This document shows positions 24,493 through 33,853 of a stretch of DNA of 64,000 nucleotides, one piece after another (the stretch's first letter is position 1; the number at the start of each line of letters is the position of its first letter). Source of the DNA: Phoenix dactylifera (lineage: Eukaryota > Streptophyta > Magnoliopsida > Arecales > Arecaceae); assembly GCF_009389715.1 (NCBI RefSeq), contig NC_052401.1:1724843-1788842 (forward strand), read 5' to 3'. Position numbers and translations under genes: made by a program. The notes below the pieces were generated by a model. That model was not told the origin of the DNA. It ran no database searches and was given only the letters and a program-made list of their open reading frames with translations.

Positions 24493-24970
24493 TTGACTTG
24501 TTGACCTTAACGTTCCGTACAATTAACTTTGAAACAAGTCACCGTTGGTGGTAAATAAATCAATAAAGAAAAGACTTAGTGGCCATACTGGTGTTTATTA
24601 TTCTTTCGTCGTATTATATTTTGGGAGCAGGGTTGTATCTTTCGCGCGAAAGAAGAATCCACCTTCCTTCGCGCGAATCCACCGTTGGATCACCCACCGA
24701 CGGATCTAAAAGCGCTCCAAAATTCGTGCCTGCACAACTCTCAAAGCAACCCAACTGTGGATTCGAAGGTGAGCCCTTCATTCCCGCGAAAGGACTTAAT
24801 GCCTTCCCTTAAAGCCCCCCATCTCCACAAACACGTCATCCGGTTCCAAAAATATAGTTTATATATCCTGGTCCATCACCTGGTCCACCTGCACCCTCTT
24901 TCTAAGGGAATCATGTTGCTCGATCAAGAGAAGGCATGCGCATAGTGGGAAGCAGGACACCATTATAAAT
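24493..24970 (+). promoter_or_regulatory. Promoter of NHL copy 1: W-boxes, E2F-like palindrome, TATA
   Basis: Two adjacent W-box cores, TTGACT (24493-24498) and TTGACC (24501-24506), fit WRKY control. A perfect palindrome TTTCGCGCGAAA (24640-24651), with a second TTCGCGCGAA at 24668-24677, resembles E2F sites. TTATAAATA near 24963 is a good TATA box about 120 bp before the start codon. The palindromes and TATA box are conserved in copy 2. Function is inferred from sequence only. Confidence 0.6.
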
Positions 24971-24992
24971 ACACACATACCATATGGTTTCT

Positions 24993-25040
24993 ATGGACCA
25001 AGGAATCATCTTTGTCATCCCATCTCATCCCCTGTATTAA
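24993..25040 (+). other. Possible upstream ORF, 15 codons
   Basis: ATG at 24993 opens a short frame MDQGIIFVIPSHPLY ending in TAA at 25038-25040, 43 bp before the NHL start codon. The same frame is identical in copy 2 at 31601-31648. It would be in the mRNA only if transcription starts at or before 24993, about 30 bp after the TATA box, which is borderline. Confidence 0.35.
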
Positions 25041-25083
25041 TTTCTCTTGCATCTCTCCCACGCCGACGAGCTCGAACAGCAGC

Positions 25084-25803
25084 ATGTCGTGCAAGAGCAG
25101 CGACTGCGGCCACCACCACCACAGCTGGTGCAGCTCGTGCAGCTCGTGCATGTGGTGGTGCAAGGGGGACGACTGCCACCACCACAGTTGCTGCGACGAC
25201 GGGAGCGAGTGCTGCGAAAACGTCTGCGGCATCATCTTCTGCTGGATCCTGGCCTTCATCATACTGATCCTCTTCATCATCCTCATCATCTGGCTCGTCC
25301 TCCGACCCACCAAGCCCAAGTTCTACCTCCAGGACGCCACGATCGTCTCCTTCAACGTCTCCTCCCCGGAGAACCTCGTCTCCGCCACCCTCCAGGTAAC
25401 CATCTCCACCCGCAACCCCAACGACCGCATCGGCATCTACTACGACCGCGTCGACGTCTTCGCCTCCTACAAGTACCAGCAGATCACCCCCGCCACCGCC
25501 GTCCCTCCATTCTACCAGGGCCACAACGACATCGACCTCTGGTCCCCGTTCCTCTGCGGCGTCAACGTCCCGGTGGCGCCCTACCTCGCCGAGGCTATCG
25601 CCCAGGACCAGTCCTCCGGCGTCCTCCTCCTCCACGTCAAGATCGACGGCCGGCTCCGGTGGAAGGTGGGCACGTGGACCTCCGGCCACTACCACCTCTT
25701 CGTCACCTGCCCGGCATTTCTTTCTTTCGAGCTCGGGAAGGGCGACGGCGACCCCTCGGCCATCAAGTTCCAGCAGATCTCCACCTGCACTGTCGACGTC
25801 TGA
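25084..25803 (+). CDS. NHL (NDR1/HIN1-like) protein, Cys/His-rich N-terminus, copy 1
   Basis: Intronless, 239 residues. The first ATG in this frame is 25084; the frame is open further upstream but without an ATG. The cytosolic N-terminus (1-48) is remarkable: 12 Cys and 7 His, with spaced CxxC motifs (C16, C19, C22) and runs HHHH and HHH. A membrane anchor spans about 49-73, followed by LRPTKPKF. The LEA_2 domain has the family signature RNPNDRIGIYYD and PPFYQGH. The protein ends STCTVDV. NHL proteins sit in the plasma membrane with the LEA_2 domain outside, and many respond to pathogens. The Cys-rich tail might bind metal or be acylated; this is inference. Codon use is strongly GC3-rich. The paralogue 31692-32378 is closely similar outside the N-terminus. 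Confidence 0.92.
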   Translation: MSCKSSDCGHHHHSWCSSCSSCMWWCKGDDCHHHSCCDDGSECCENVCGIIFCWILAFIILILFIILIIWLVLRPTKPKFYLQDATIVSFNVSSPENLVSATLQVTISTRNPNDRIGIYYDRVDVFASYKYQQITPATAVPPFYQGHNDIDLWSPFLCGVNVPVAPYLAEAIAQDQSSGVLLLHVKIDGRLRWKVGTWTSGHYHLFVTCPAFLSFELGKGDGDPSAIKFQQISTCTVDV

Positions 25804-26335
25804 TAATATCTATCTTCGACGCCGGCCGGGCCCTTCTCTCATTTCTGAAACAGTGGAACTGCCGGAGTTAAATGAAGAGAGAGGAGGGTAAGATTTCCAT
25901 CACTTGTATTCATGTAATTGCCAGTTAATTGTGAATTATGCAGTCAACCTTTGTAAAAGTAGTTCATCAAGGTCTACGCCGTAGGTAGCGATTAGGGAAC
26001 ACCCCATATGTGGGTCCCAGTTCGCTTTTGGACTTTGTTATGATTTCCTGGATGTATTCTTGCTTCAATAAGAAAGGGCGGAAACTACGTGCTTCCTCCA
26101 TTTTCCGTCGAAAAAAAAAATATCCCGGACCCGCATGCAACATCCCCAGTGTAATTGCTATGGTTCTGGTTGTATATCCAAAAATAAAATAAAATAAATA
26201 AAATGTATAGAGAAATTAAAAGATAGGGATAGAAAAGATCGATGCATTTCAGATGCAATACAAATAAAATTTATTTTTTTATATTTATTCTATTTTTTCA
26301 CTCTTACGTTACTTTCTGAGATCTGTTGAGGTGAT
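25804..26335 (+). other. 3' flank of NHL copy 1
   Basis: This segment aligns with 32379-32770 downstream of copy 2, including TGTAAAAGTAGTTCATCAAGG and the motif CCCATATGTGGGTCCC. It probably holds the 3' UTR; TCAATAAGAAA near 26064 could serve in polyadenylation. The AT-rich piece 26180-26330 is absent from copy 2. Confidence 0.5.
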
Positions 26336-26472
26336 GTGCGCAGCAAACAAACGATTCACGGTCAATAGTTGGATAGCGTGATGGCTACTTCAAAGTCGAT
26401 CTATTGGGATGGATGAGAAAAAAAAAGAAGCTCGGAGTTCTTTGATATATATGTGAGATAAGGATGTAATAG

Positions 26473-27655
26473 TTGACATCATGAAAGAAGATCAATCATG
26501 CATTCTTAAATGCTAAAGATGTGACCGGAACCAATTGCTACACTTCTTTTACAGCGACTAATTTGGATGGGCCCTCAACTAAAAATTGAGTGCAAATAAT
26601 CCACATTATAATAGGGCAACTTCCACAACCCAAACGTGTGCTAGTGCTACCTATTTTCTCCAATAAGGGAGGTTGGTTTAAAATGTAAACAGATTCCCTT
26701 CCAAATTCTTTTGGGCCTATCAAAACTTACTATGTTCTAAAGCTATATGAACTCGGAACAACTTGGACATAAAAATTGCTTTGCCCTAAGAGAGTTTTGG
26801 CCCATTTCCCAAACTAATGCGAATAAGTTCGGCCAGCTCTGCCTTGCCCTTACTATTGCAGTGCCAATGAATGCTGATACCTAGATAGAAACTCTTGAAA
26901 ACAAGATAACGAAACATATAAAAGACGCATCTTTTTGAAATGGAATTGCGTCAGAAAGGTGAGGGGCTAAGATTATGCGCATCCAGCTACCGGTCATGTC
27001 AACCAATAACGACTGAAAAATGTTTACAAGAAAAGAGAGGACCCAAAGGAAGAGTTATCCTTAGTGATAAGTGTCGGTGTGGCCTCTCCTCATGTGGTTC
27101 CCACCTCATTTAAAATTTAAAAAAAATAATAGTAGTTTAAAACCGTGGGGTAAGGTAACGCGTCTCCAGAAAATGGAGAAGAAAAAAAAAATAATGACCG
27201 ATAGTTGATTTTATTTAGATTTGATTGAAATTTAAGTATGTTATTTTCGACATTGAAAGCTACAAATATTTAGATTTTTAAAAAGTCTTCGCTATTAATT
27301 ATTTCAAGCATCAATATTTCTATTTTGCTGTTTATTATTGAAACCATCTTATTGGTGATGAATGTCCTTTTTGTAAAAGCCAAAATTAAATTTTGTTGTT
27401 GTTTGCAGTCTCTAGTTGAACTAAAAAGATCTATTGTAATTCTATTATTTTAAATAGTGGAAGTATCTGATTAGACTAGATTCCATAGTTTTTTTTTCAC
27501 ATCGAAGAATTTTTTACATTAAAAAATTATGTTGCCTCTTGTATATGGATTGCTTTATTATTGCTTAGTAAGTAATATCTTATTTAATTATATAAAAAAA
27601 TTATGGCATACTTATTTTTTTATTATATTTTTTAATAATTAGTATGAAGTATGAC
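26473..27655. repeat. Module C1-E1 (first copy of a 1.2 kb tandem duplication)
   Basis: This block repeats at 27662-28833 with an offset near 1189 bp. The C part (about 26473-27060) contains GTGACCGGAACC and a recognisable run at 26750-26870; it occurs a third time at 32840-33430. The E part (27180-27650) is AT-rich and found only in the two copies here. Short open frames in C lie on both strands but no domain is recognised. The segment 27028-27075 preserves the empty target of the LINE insertion found in the third copy. Confidence 0.8.
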
Positions 27656-27661
27656 CCGTGG

Positions 27662-28833
27662 TTGACATCATGAAAGACACGAAAGAAGATTAATCATGGA
27701 TGCTTAGGTGCTAAAGATGTGACGGAACCCGATTGCTACACTTCTTTTACAGCGACTAATTTGGATGGACCTTCTAAGGCTATCTGGGTTCAACTTAAAA
27801 ATTGAGTGCAAATAATCCATAATATTATAATAGGACAATTTTCACAACCCAAACCTGTGGTACCTATTTTCTCCAAAAGGGAGGTTGGTTTAAAATGTTA
27901 AGAGATTCCCTACCGAATTCTTTTGGGCCTATCAAAACTTACAATGTGCTCAAGCTAAATGAGCTTGGAACAACTTGGACATAAAACTTGCTTTGCCCTA
28001 AGAGAGTTTTGGCCTATTTCCCAAACTAATGCGAATAAGTTCGGCCGGCTCTGTCTTGCCCTCACTATTGCAGTGCCAATGAGAGCTGATACCTTGATAA
28101 GAACTCTTGAGACCAAGATAAACGAAACATATAAAAGATGCGTATCTTTTTGAAATGGAATTGCATCAGAAAGGTGAGGGGCTATGAGTATACGCATCCA
28201 GCTACCGGCCATGTCAACCAATAACGGCACTGCCTAGTTTGGAGGTGAGGTAATCGTTGAAAACCGGAAGTCCATGAAAACGGTGAAGAAAAAAAAAATA
28301 TAGAGGAGAAGAGGAGGAAAAGGTTACACTTTGCTGGATGTACGGATAATTAATTTTATTCGCTGAAATTTAAGTATGTTTTCTTTAGCATTGAAAGCTA
28401 TAGATTAAATGATTTGGATTTTTAAAAATTCTTCTCTATTGATTATTTCAAGCATCAACACTTGGTGAAATCAATCATCTATTTTATTGTTTATTATTGA
28501 AATTCGTCTTATTAGTGACGATTGTTCTTATTGTGGAAGCCAAGATTAAATCTTGTTGATGTTTATGCAGCCTCTAGTTGAGCTAGAGAGGATTCATTGC
28601 AATTCAATTATCATAATAGTAAAAGTTTTTGGTAGTTTTTTTCTTCACATCGAAGAATTTTTTACGTTAAAAATTGTATTGCCTGGATTGCTTAATTATT
28701 TTGCATGTTAATTTCTTGAATAAATTATAGAGATTATTATTGCTAGGTAAGTGATATTTTATTTAATTATACACAGAAAGAAAAAAGTTTGCGGCATTAT
28801 TATTTTTTGATTATATTTTTCCAACAATTAGTA
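27662..28833. repeat. Module C2-E2 (second copy of the 1.2 kb tandem duplication)
   Basis: Aligned with 26473-27655. Here the C part keeps open frames on both strands of 64 and 91 codons (27959-28153 plus, 27955-28230 minus). The C1 and C3 copies do not keep these frames intact, which argues against a conserved coding role. The E part is AT-rich. Confidence 0.78.
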
Positions 28834-29672
28834 AGAGGCTAGGCAAGTTTGGAGACTCAAAAGTGAGTCAGAAATGGATCCAAACAAACCTTGTTTCTTA
28901 TTTTATTTTATTTTATTTTTTTTGCGAAAGCCTCGCCAATGCCCCTCGATGTGTAAATTTTAAGGTTTTTATTGCGTACATGTTTTCTTTATGCATCTTT
29001 CCCAAACTTTCTTATTGAATTGAGTCTTTGAACTGTGTTGCAAAGACTAGCATGGTGGTTTATTTGATTGCTAGATATTTTATAATCAAGCAAGCAAGTT
29101 GGCTGGCCCATGCCGGCTTCGTCGCGCCCTCCAGCTGGAATCTGGATGCTTGCAGCCTTAGAACTCTCACTCAAGCATTTTGACCAACTTATCTCCAAAT
29201 GAGTGTCATGGTCAACAACAGATGCCAAACTCTTTATTCAATCGTGCTGTTGCTGCTAATTCGAGATCCAGTTGAATCATTCGTCATTCGTTTATTAGTG
29301 AACAGTGGGTGCGTAAATAAACAAAGTAGAGAATATAATGCAGTGAGTCCATCATCCGTTCATCCTTCTTTGATTGATGATTAATTCGTGGATGGTGCTG
29401 ATTGAGTTGGATCGGATCCCCTGTAACCTGCCTTCGTTCTCTTTAAATAATCTGCATGCAGTAAAACAACTTTTAAAGCCGTCGTCATGAGTCGGGACCC
29501 GGTCTTGTCGGAGCCTGATGCGACGTCGCTGCCGTCCATCTGCTCACGACAGGCAGACCATCGATCGCTAATCGACGGTCCCGAAAGAGACTCCGGACCC
29601 AATCTCTCTTAGATCTACCGCAGTCTATCCACGAAAGATCCGATGGCTGCGATCAAAAGACCCGATCGTTCG

Positions 29673-29928
29673 CACGTGGGCCCGACAAAGCGTCACGTGG
29701 CAGATCCGAGACACCGTTCTGACTTGTTGACCTCAACATTCCGTATAATTAGCTTTGAAACTAGCCACCGTTGGTGGTAAATAAATAAAGAAAGAAAAGA
29801 CTTCGTCGCCATCCCCGAAACAGCTCTCTCTTTCCATACTGGTGTTTCTTCTTCTTACGTAGTATTATATTTTGGGAGCAGGGTTGTATCTTTCGCGCGA
29901 AAGAAGAATTCACCTTCCTTCGCGCGAA
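29673..29928 (+). promoter_or_regulatory. Upstream promoter of NHL copy 2: G-boxes, W-box, E2F-like palindromes
   Basis: CACGTG occurs at 29673-29678 and 29694-29699; the matching interval in copy 1 is deleted, so the G-boxes are private to copy 2. A W-box TTGACC is at 29727-29732, while the first W-box of copy 1 is mutated here to CTGACT. The palindrome TTTCGCGCGAAA is at 29891-29902 and TTCGCGCGAA at 29919-29928. The 1345-bp insertion now separates all of these from the TATA box (TTATAAAT at 31571). Confidence 0.55.
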
Positions 29929-30251
29929 TCCACCGTTGGATCACCCACCAACAGATCTAAAAGCACTCCGAAATTCGTGGCTCGTCCTCCTGCACAACCC
30001 TCAAAGCAACCCAACTGTAGATTCGTGGCCTCGTGGGAAGAAAGATAAGTCCTTCTTTCCCACGAAAGGACTCAAAGCCCCTCAGCTCCATAAACACGTC
30101 ATCCTGTTCTAAAATAGTTTAGGGAAAATTAATTCCCCACCCTTGACTAGGTTCACAGCAACCAATTCAGCACATTTTTAACTATTTTTTATGAGATGAA
30201 AATACCCCTCCCTCATAAGTGCCCGAAACTCACTTTTTTTCTTCCCCCATA

Positions 30252-30573
30252 ATGCCTTTCTATCCCCCGCCGGGGCCGACGACCGTTCCCCCGCCTCGGT
30301 GCCCTCCAGTCTGTCGCTGCACTCCTAATTTTCCTCCTCCTCGCCGCCGCCACCCTCCTCCTCCTGCACCCCCTCACTCCCAACCTCCTCTTCCTCCTCG
30401 CTTCCTTCACCTTTGCCTTCCTCTCCGCAGCCTCTGCCCACTCGGCGACCGCCAACCAGACCTTCGACCTTCAGGCCAAGTGCGACTCCCTCTCCGCCAT
30501 TGTCTCTGCCGCGGCCTTCCTTGCCTTCGCCCTATACCCACGCTTCTTCCCCACCATCACCTCTCACGAGAGG
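30252..30573 (+). pseudogene. Captured fragment of a hydrophobic membrane-protein gene
   Basis: Inside the Pack-MULE-like element the GC content rises sharply. An ATG at 30252 opens MPFYPPPGPTTVPPP, but the hydrophobic continuation is in the next frame: from 30310 it reads SVAALLIFLLLAAATLLLL, then a second hydrophobic stretch (NLLFLLASFTFAFLSAAS), then a polar loop with FDLQAKCDSLSAIVSAAAF. A one-base shift between about 30252 and 30300 therefore separates the start from the body. The frame runs on into purine-rich DNA after about 30573. This looks like the N-terminal part of a multi-pass plant membrane protein; I cannot name the family with confidence. Confidence 0.55.
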
Positions 30574-30640
30574 ATCCAGAGGAGAAAGGATCTCGGCCGC
30601 ACTCCACCGGCCACGTCGCCGAGTCACCGCCAGCCTCGGC

Positions 30641-30948
30641 ACTCTTCCAGCATCGACGCCTTGCAGGAGGAGAAAATAGAAGAAAGAAGAAAAAATAAAA
30701 GAAGAATAAATAAATAAATGCATAAATATATATATATATATGATTGACCAAATAAATAAATAAATAAGATAATAAATAAAAAAAAATAACAACCCAGCAC
30801 TCTTCCGGTGCCGCTAGCTTCGCAGGAGGAGAAGAAAGAAGGGAGGAGAAGAAAAAAAGGAAGAAGAAGAGCTTGAGAGAGAAGAGAAGCAAAAAGAAAA
30901 GAAAAAGAAAAGAAAGAAAAGAAAAGAAAAAAAATAAACAAAAAGGAA
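30641..30948. repeat. Purine-rich low-complexity region with doubled motif
   Basis: The motif CACTCTTCC followed by GCAGGAGGAGAA occurs at about 30637-30675 and again at 30799-30832, separated by ATAAATAA/TATATA repeats. It is followed by a GAAAAGAAAA-rich tract to about 30945. This appears to be an internal duplication within the Pack-MULE-like element. Confidence 0.55.
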
Positions 30949-31600
30949 GTTAACTCATCATTACAATTAAGTTAGTAAGTTTGAACACAATTAACTCACC
31001 ATTGCAATTAGATTAATAAGCTTGGTACACATGTAATATAGTATGACACATATTTAAGTAAACGTGGCACAGAGTTAATCAATGTTTGAACACTTAATCT
31101 AGTCTGGCATATAATTAAATCTTCTCGGTACACAATTAAGTAAGCTTGAAATATACTTAATTTAGCCTGTCACACAGTTAAATTATTTTAAAAATACAAT
31201 TAAGTTTTCTCTGCATATATTTAAATATTCTCTGTACACAGTTAATCAATGTTTGAACACTCAATCCGGCCTAGCACATAGTTAAATCGTCTTGAAAATA
31301 TAGTTAAGCCTTCTCTACACATATTTAAATTTTCTATAGGAATTACTCTTAGGGACGGAGGCATCTTCGATATTTTTTTTTTAAAAAAAAGCTTTCATCG
31401 AAAATTGAACTTACTGTAATTATTGGACTGGTTGTTATGAGACTAGTCAACAGGGATAGGGATACGTAGTTTATATACTCTACCAGCTCACCTGGTCCAC
31501 CACCCTCTTTCTGAGGAATCAAGTTGCTCGATCATGAGAAGGCATGTGCATAGTGGGAAGCAGAACACCATTATAAATGCACATATACCATATGGTTTCT

Positions 31601-31648
31601 ATGGACCAAGGAATCATCTTTGTCATCCCATCTCATCCCCTGTATTAA
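31601..31648 (+). other. Possible upstream ORF, 15 codons, identical to copy 1
   Basis: ATG at 31601, 44 bp before the NHL start codon, encodes the same peptide as 24993-25040 and ends in TAA. The TATA box at 31571 is about 30 bp upstream, so inclusion in the transcript is uncertain. Confidence 0.35.
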
Positions 31649-31691
31649 TTTCTCTTGCATCTCTCCCACGCCCACGAGCTCAAACAGCAGC

Positions 31692-32378
31692 ATGACGTGC
31701 AAGAGCAGCGCCTGCGGCCACCACCGCGGCTGGCGCAAGTGGTGCATGTGGTGGAAGGGGGACGACTGCGGCCACGACTGCGGGTGCGAGGAGAGCCACC
31801 GCTGGCGCATTTTCTTCGCCTGGTTCCTGGCCTTGAACATACTGATCGTCTTGATCATCTTCGTCATCTGGCTCGCCCTCCGACCCACCAAGCCCAAGTT
31901 CAACCTCCAGAACGCCACGATCTTCTCCTTCAACGTCTCCTCCCCGGGCAACCTCGTCTCCACCACCCTCCAGGTAACCTTCTCCACCCGCAACCCCAAC
32001 CGCATCGGCATCTACTACGACCAAGTCGACGTCTTCGCCTCCTACAAGTACGAGCAGATCACCCCCGCCACCGCCGTCCCTCCATTCTACCAGGGCCACA
32101 ACGACGTCGACCTCTGGTCCCCGTTCCTCTGCGGCGTCACCGTCCCGGTGGCGCCCTACCTCGCCGAGGCTCTCGCCCAGGACCAGTCCTCCGGCCTCCT
32201 CCTCCTCCACGTCAAGATCGACGGCCGGATCCGGTGGAAGGTGGGCTCGTGGACCTCCGGCCGCCGCCACCTCTTCGTCACCTGCCCGGCTGTTCTTTCT
32301 TTCCAGTCCGGGAAGGGCGACAGCGACCAGCCGGCCATCAAGTTCCAGCAGATCTCCACCTGCACCGTGGACGTCTGA
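31692..32378 (+). CDS. NHL (NDR1/HIN1-like) protein, copy 2
   Basis: Intronless, 228 residues, starting at the first in-frame ATG, which matches the start of copy 1. The N-terminus (1-37) has 6 Cys and 4 His against 12 and 7 in copy 1, and more Arg and Trp, so this segment has diverged fastest. A membrane anchor spans about 39-62 (FFAWFLALNILIVLIIFVIW). The LEA_2 domain has RNPNRIGIYYDQ (one residue shorter than copy 1), VPPFYQGHND and the end STCTVDV. The coding frame is intact despite the insertion 225 bp upstream of the start codon. It is likely a plasma-membrane defence/stress protein like other NHLs. Expression may differ from copy 1 because its upstream promoter is displaced. Confidence 0.9.
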   Translation: MTCKSSACGHHRGWRKWCMWWKGDDCGHDCGCEESHRWRIFFAWFLALNILIVLIIFVIWLALRPTKPKFNLQNATIFSFNVSSPGNLVSTTLQVTFSTRNPNRIGIYYDQVDVFASYKYEQITPATAVPPFYQGHNDVDLWSPFLCGVTVPVAPYLAEALAQDQSSGLLLLHVKIDGRIRWKVGSWTSGRRHLFVTCPAVLSFQSGKGDSDQPAIKFQQISTCTVDV

Positions 32379-32839
32379 TAATATCTATCTTCGACGCCGG
32401 CGAGCGGTCCCGGCCGGGCCCTTCTCTCATTTCTGAAACAGTGGAATTGCCGGGGTTAAATGATGAGATCGAAGGGAGGGTAAGATAAGAAAGTTACTTG
32501 TGAATTATGCAGTCAACCTTTGTAAAAGTAGTTCATCAAGGTCTACGGCGTAGGTGGCGATTAGGGAACACCCCATATGTGGGTCCCAGTTCTCTTTTGG
32601 ACTTTTGCTGTGATTTCCTGGATGCATTCTTATTTCAATAAGAAAGGGGGGAAACTACTTGCTTCCTTCATTTTCCCTCAAAAAAAAAAAAAATCTCCCG
32701 GACCCGCATGCATCATCCCCAGTGTAATTGACATGTTTCAGGTTGTATATCTTTGGCGCAAACAAATGATTCACTGTGAAAAGGAAGAAGAAGAAGAAGC
32801 TAGGAGTTGTTTGAGATATGTGTGAGATATAATATAGTG

Positions 32840-33431
32840 GTTGACGCCATGAAAGAAGATCAATCATACATGCTTAAGTGATAAGGATGTGACGGAACCC
32901 GGTTGCTACAATTTCTTTTACAGCGGCTAATTTGGATGGACCTTCTAAAGCTATCCGGGTTCAACTTAAAAATTGAGTGCAAATAATCCACAATATTATA
33001 ATAGGACAATTTTCACAAGCCAACCCGTGCCACCTATTTTCTCCAAAAGGGAGGTTGGTTTAAAATGTAAAGAGATTCCCTGCCGAATTCTTTTGGGCCC
33101 ATCAAAACTTACCGTGTGCTCAAGCTATATGAGCTTGCAACAACTTGGACATAAAAAATGCTTTACCCTAAGAGAGTTTTTGTCTATTTCCCAAACTAAT
33201 GCGAATAGGTTCGGCCAGCTCTGTCTTGTCCTTTCTATTGCAGTGCCAATGAGGTCTGATTGATCCTAGCTAACAGCTCTTGAGACCAAGATTACGAAAC
33301 ACATAAAAGACGCGTATCTTTTTGAAATGGAGATGCCTCAGAAAGGTGAGGGGCGAAGAGTATACGCATCCAGCTACCGGCCATGTCGACCAATAACGGC
33401 TGAAAAGTGTATACGAGAAAAGAGAGGAGGG
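32840..33431. repeat. Module C3 (third copy of module C)
   Basis: Aligns with 26473-27040 and 27662-28230. It ends at the LINE insertion, whose left target duplication is 33416-33431. The sequence resumes after 33869 with GAAGAGTGAGCCTTAGTGAT, matching copy C1. Confidence 0.78.
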
Positions 33432-33853
33432 CCATGTCGCCGCACACCTGGATGCACTGTATTTAGGGCCGAGCTTCGGACAGTCTGGGAGAGGATTTCC
33501 TACGCGAGGCAGGTACTAGAAGAAGAGCGGGTGTACCTTGAGGAAGATTCTTCTATGGTGATCGACTGGATACGGAGAGTGGACAGGTATGGTGATGAGC
33601 ATCCTCTCATCCATGAGTCTCATAGATTGCTTCAAGGGCTGAGACATTGTCAAATAGCTCATGTGTTCAGGAAGGCGAATAGATCAGCTGACTGAGTTGC
33701 CTCCTTTTTTGCCCGTCATTTCGGAGAGTTTGTATGGACATCGGTAGGGGATATTCCTCAACTTCTATATTTTTTGCTTTCTTTTGATTTGGCAGGAAGT
33801 ACTCAAGTTAGAGCTATATGAATTATCGTTTTCATCTATAAAAAAAAGAAAAG
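33432..33853 (+). mobile_element. 5'-truncated LINE tail with RNase H relic
   Basis: The plus strand encodes a degenerate RNase H-like domain of plant LINE type: FRAELRTVWERISYARQV, then VYLEEDSSMVIDWIRRVD, RLLQGLRHCQIAHVFRKANR and SAD followed by a single in-frame TGA where Trp is usual, after which the frame continues (VASFFARHFGEFVW) to 33822. Catalytic-type acidic residues (E of AEL, D of EEDS, D of SAD) are recognisable. An A-rich tail starts near 33839. A perfect 16-bp target duplication, AGAAAAGAGAGGAGGG, flanks it at 33416-33431 and 33854-33869. The insertion is dead and far shorter than a full LINE. Confidence 0.85.

Larger units (their letters stand above)
23626..28951. repeat. Tandem segmental duplication, copy 1 (NHL unit)
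   Basis: The left 15 bases, TGTAAATTTTAAGGT, recur at 28952, and the next several hundred bases align nearly continuously with 28952-30121 at an initial offset of 5326 bp. The homology continues through the NHL gene, its 3' flank and the downstream module. Order in this copy: promoter part (23626-25080), NHL gene, 3' flank, module C1-E1, module C2-E2, and a short D segment (28834-28951). The pair arose by tandem duplication. This copy lacks the two insertions found in copy 2. Confidence 0.85.
30122..31466. mobile_element. Pack-MULE-like element, 1345 bp, with captured gene fragment
   Basis: The target heptamer TAGTTTA flanks both sides (30115-30121 and 31467-31473) and occurs once at the matching uninterrupted site of copy 1 (24855-24861). 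The ends form a long, imperfect inverted repeat: CCACCCTTGACTAGG on the left pairs with ATCCCTGTTGACTAGTC from the right end, and similarity continues in patches for about 90 bp. Long diverged TIRs, a duplication of 7-9 bp and a host gene fragment inside fit a Pack-MULE. The right half (30950-31340) has degenerate repeats around GTTAAAT/CACATAGTTAA. No transposase is present. Superfamily assignment is inference; the insertion itself is directly seen. Confidence 0.78.

Noticed and set aside
25012-25083. Upstream extension of the NHL copy 1 frame (and 31620-31691 for copy 2)
   Set aside because: The extension begins with TTG and has no ATG; the first in-frame ATG at 25084 (31692 in copy 2) is the sensible start.
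25015-25695. 226-codon minus-strand frame rich in Asp/Glu/Val/Gly
   Set aside because: Antisense of the NHL gene; the same shadow appears opposite copy 2.
27955-28230. 91-codon minus and 64-codon plus frames in module C2
   Set aside because: Neither frame is intact in modules C1 and C3 and no domain is recognised, so a conserved protein is not supported.
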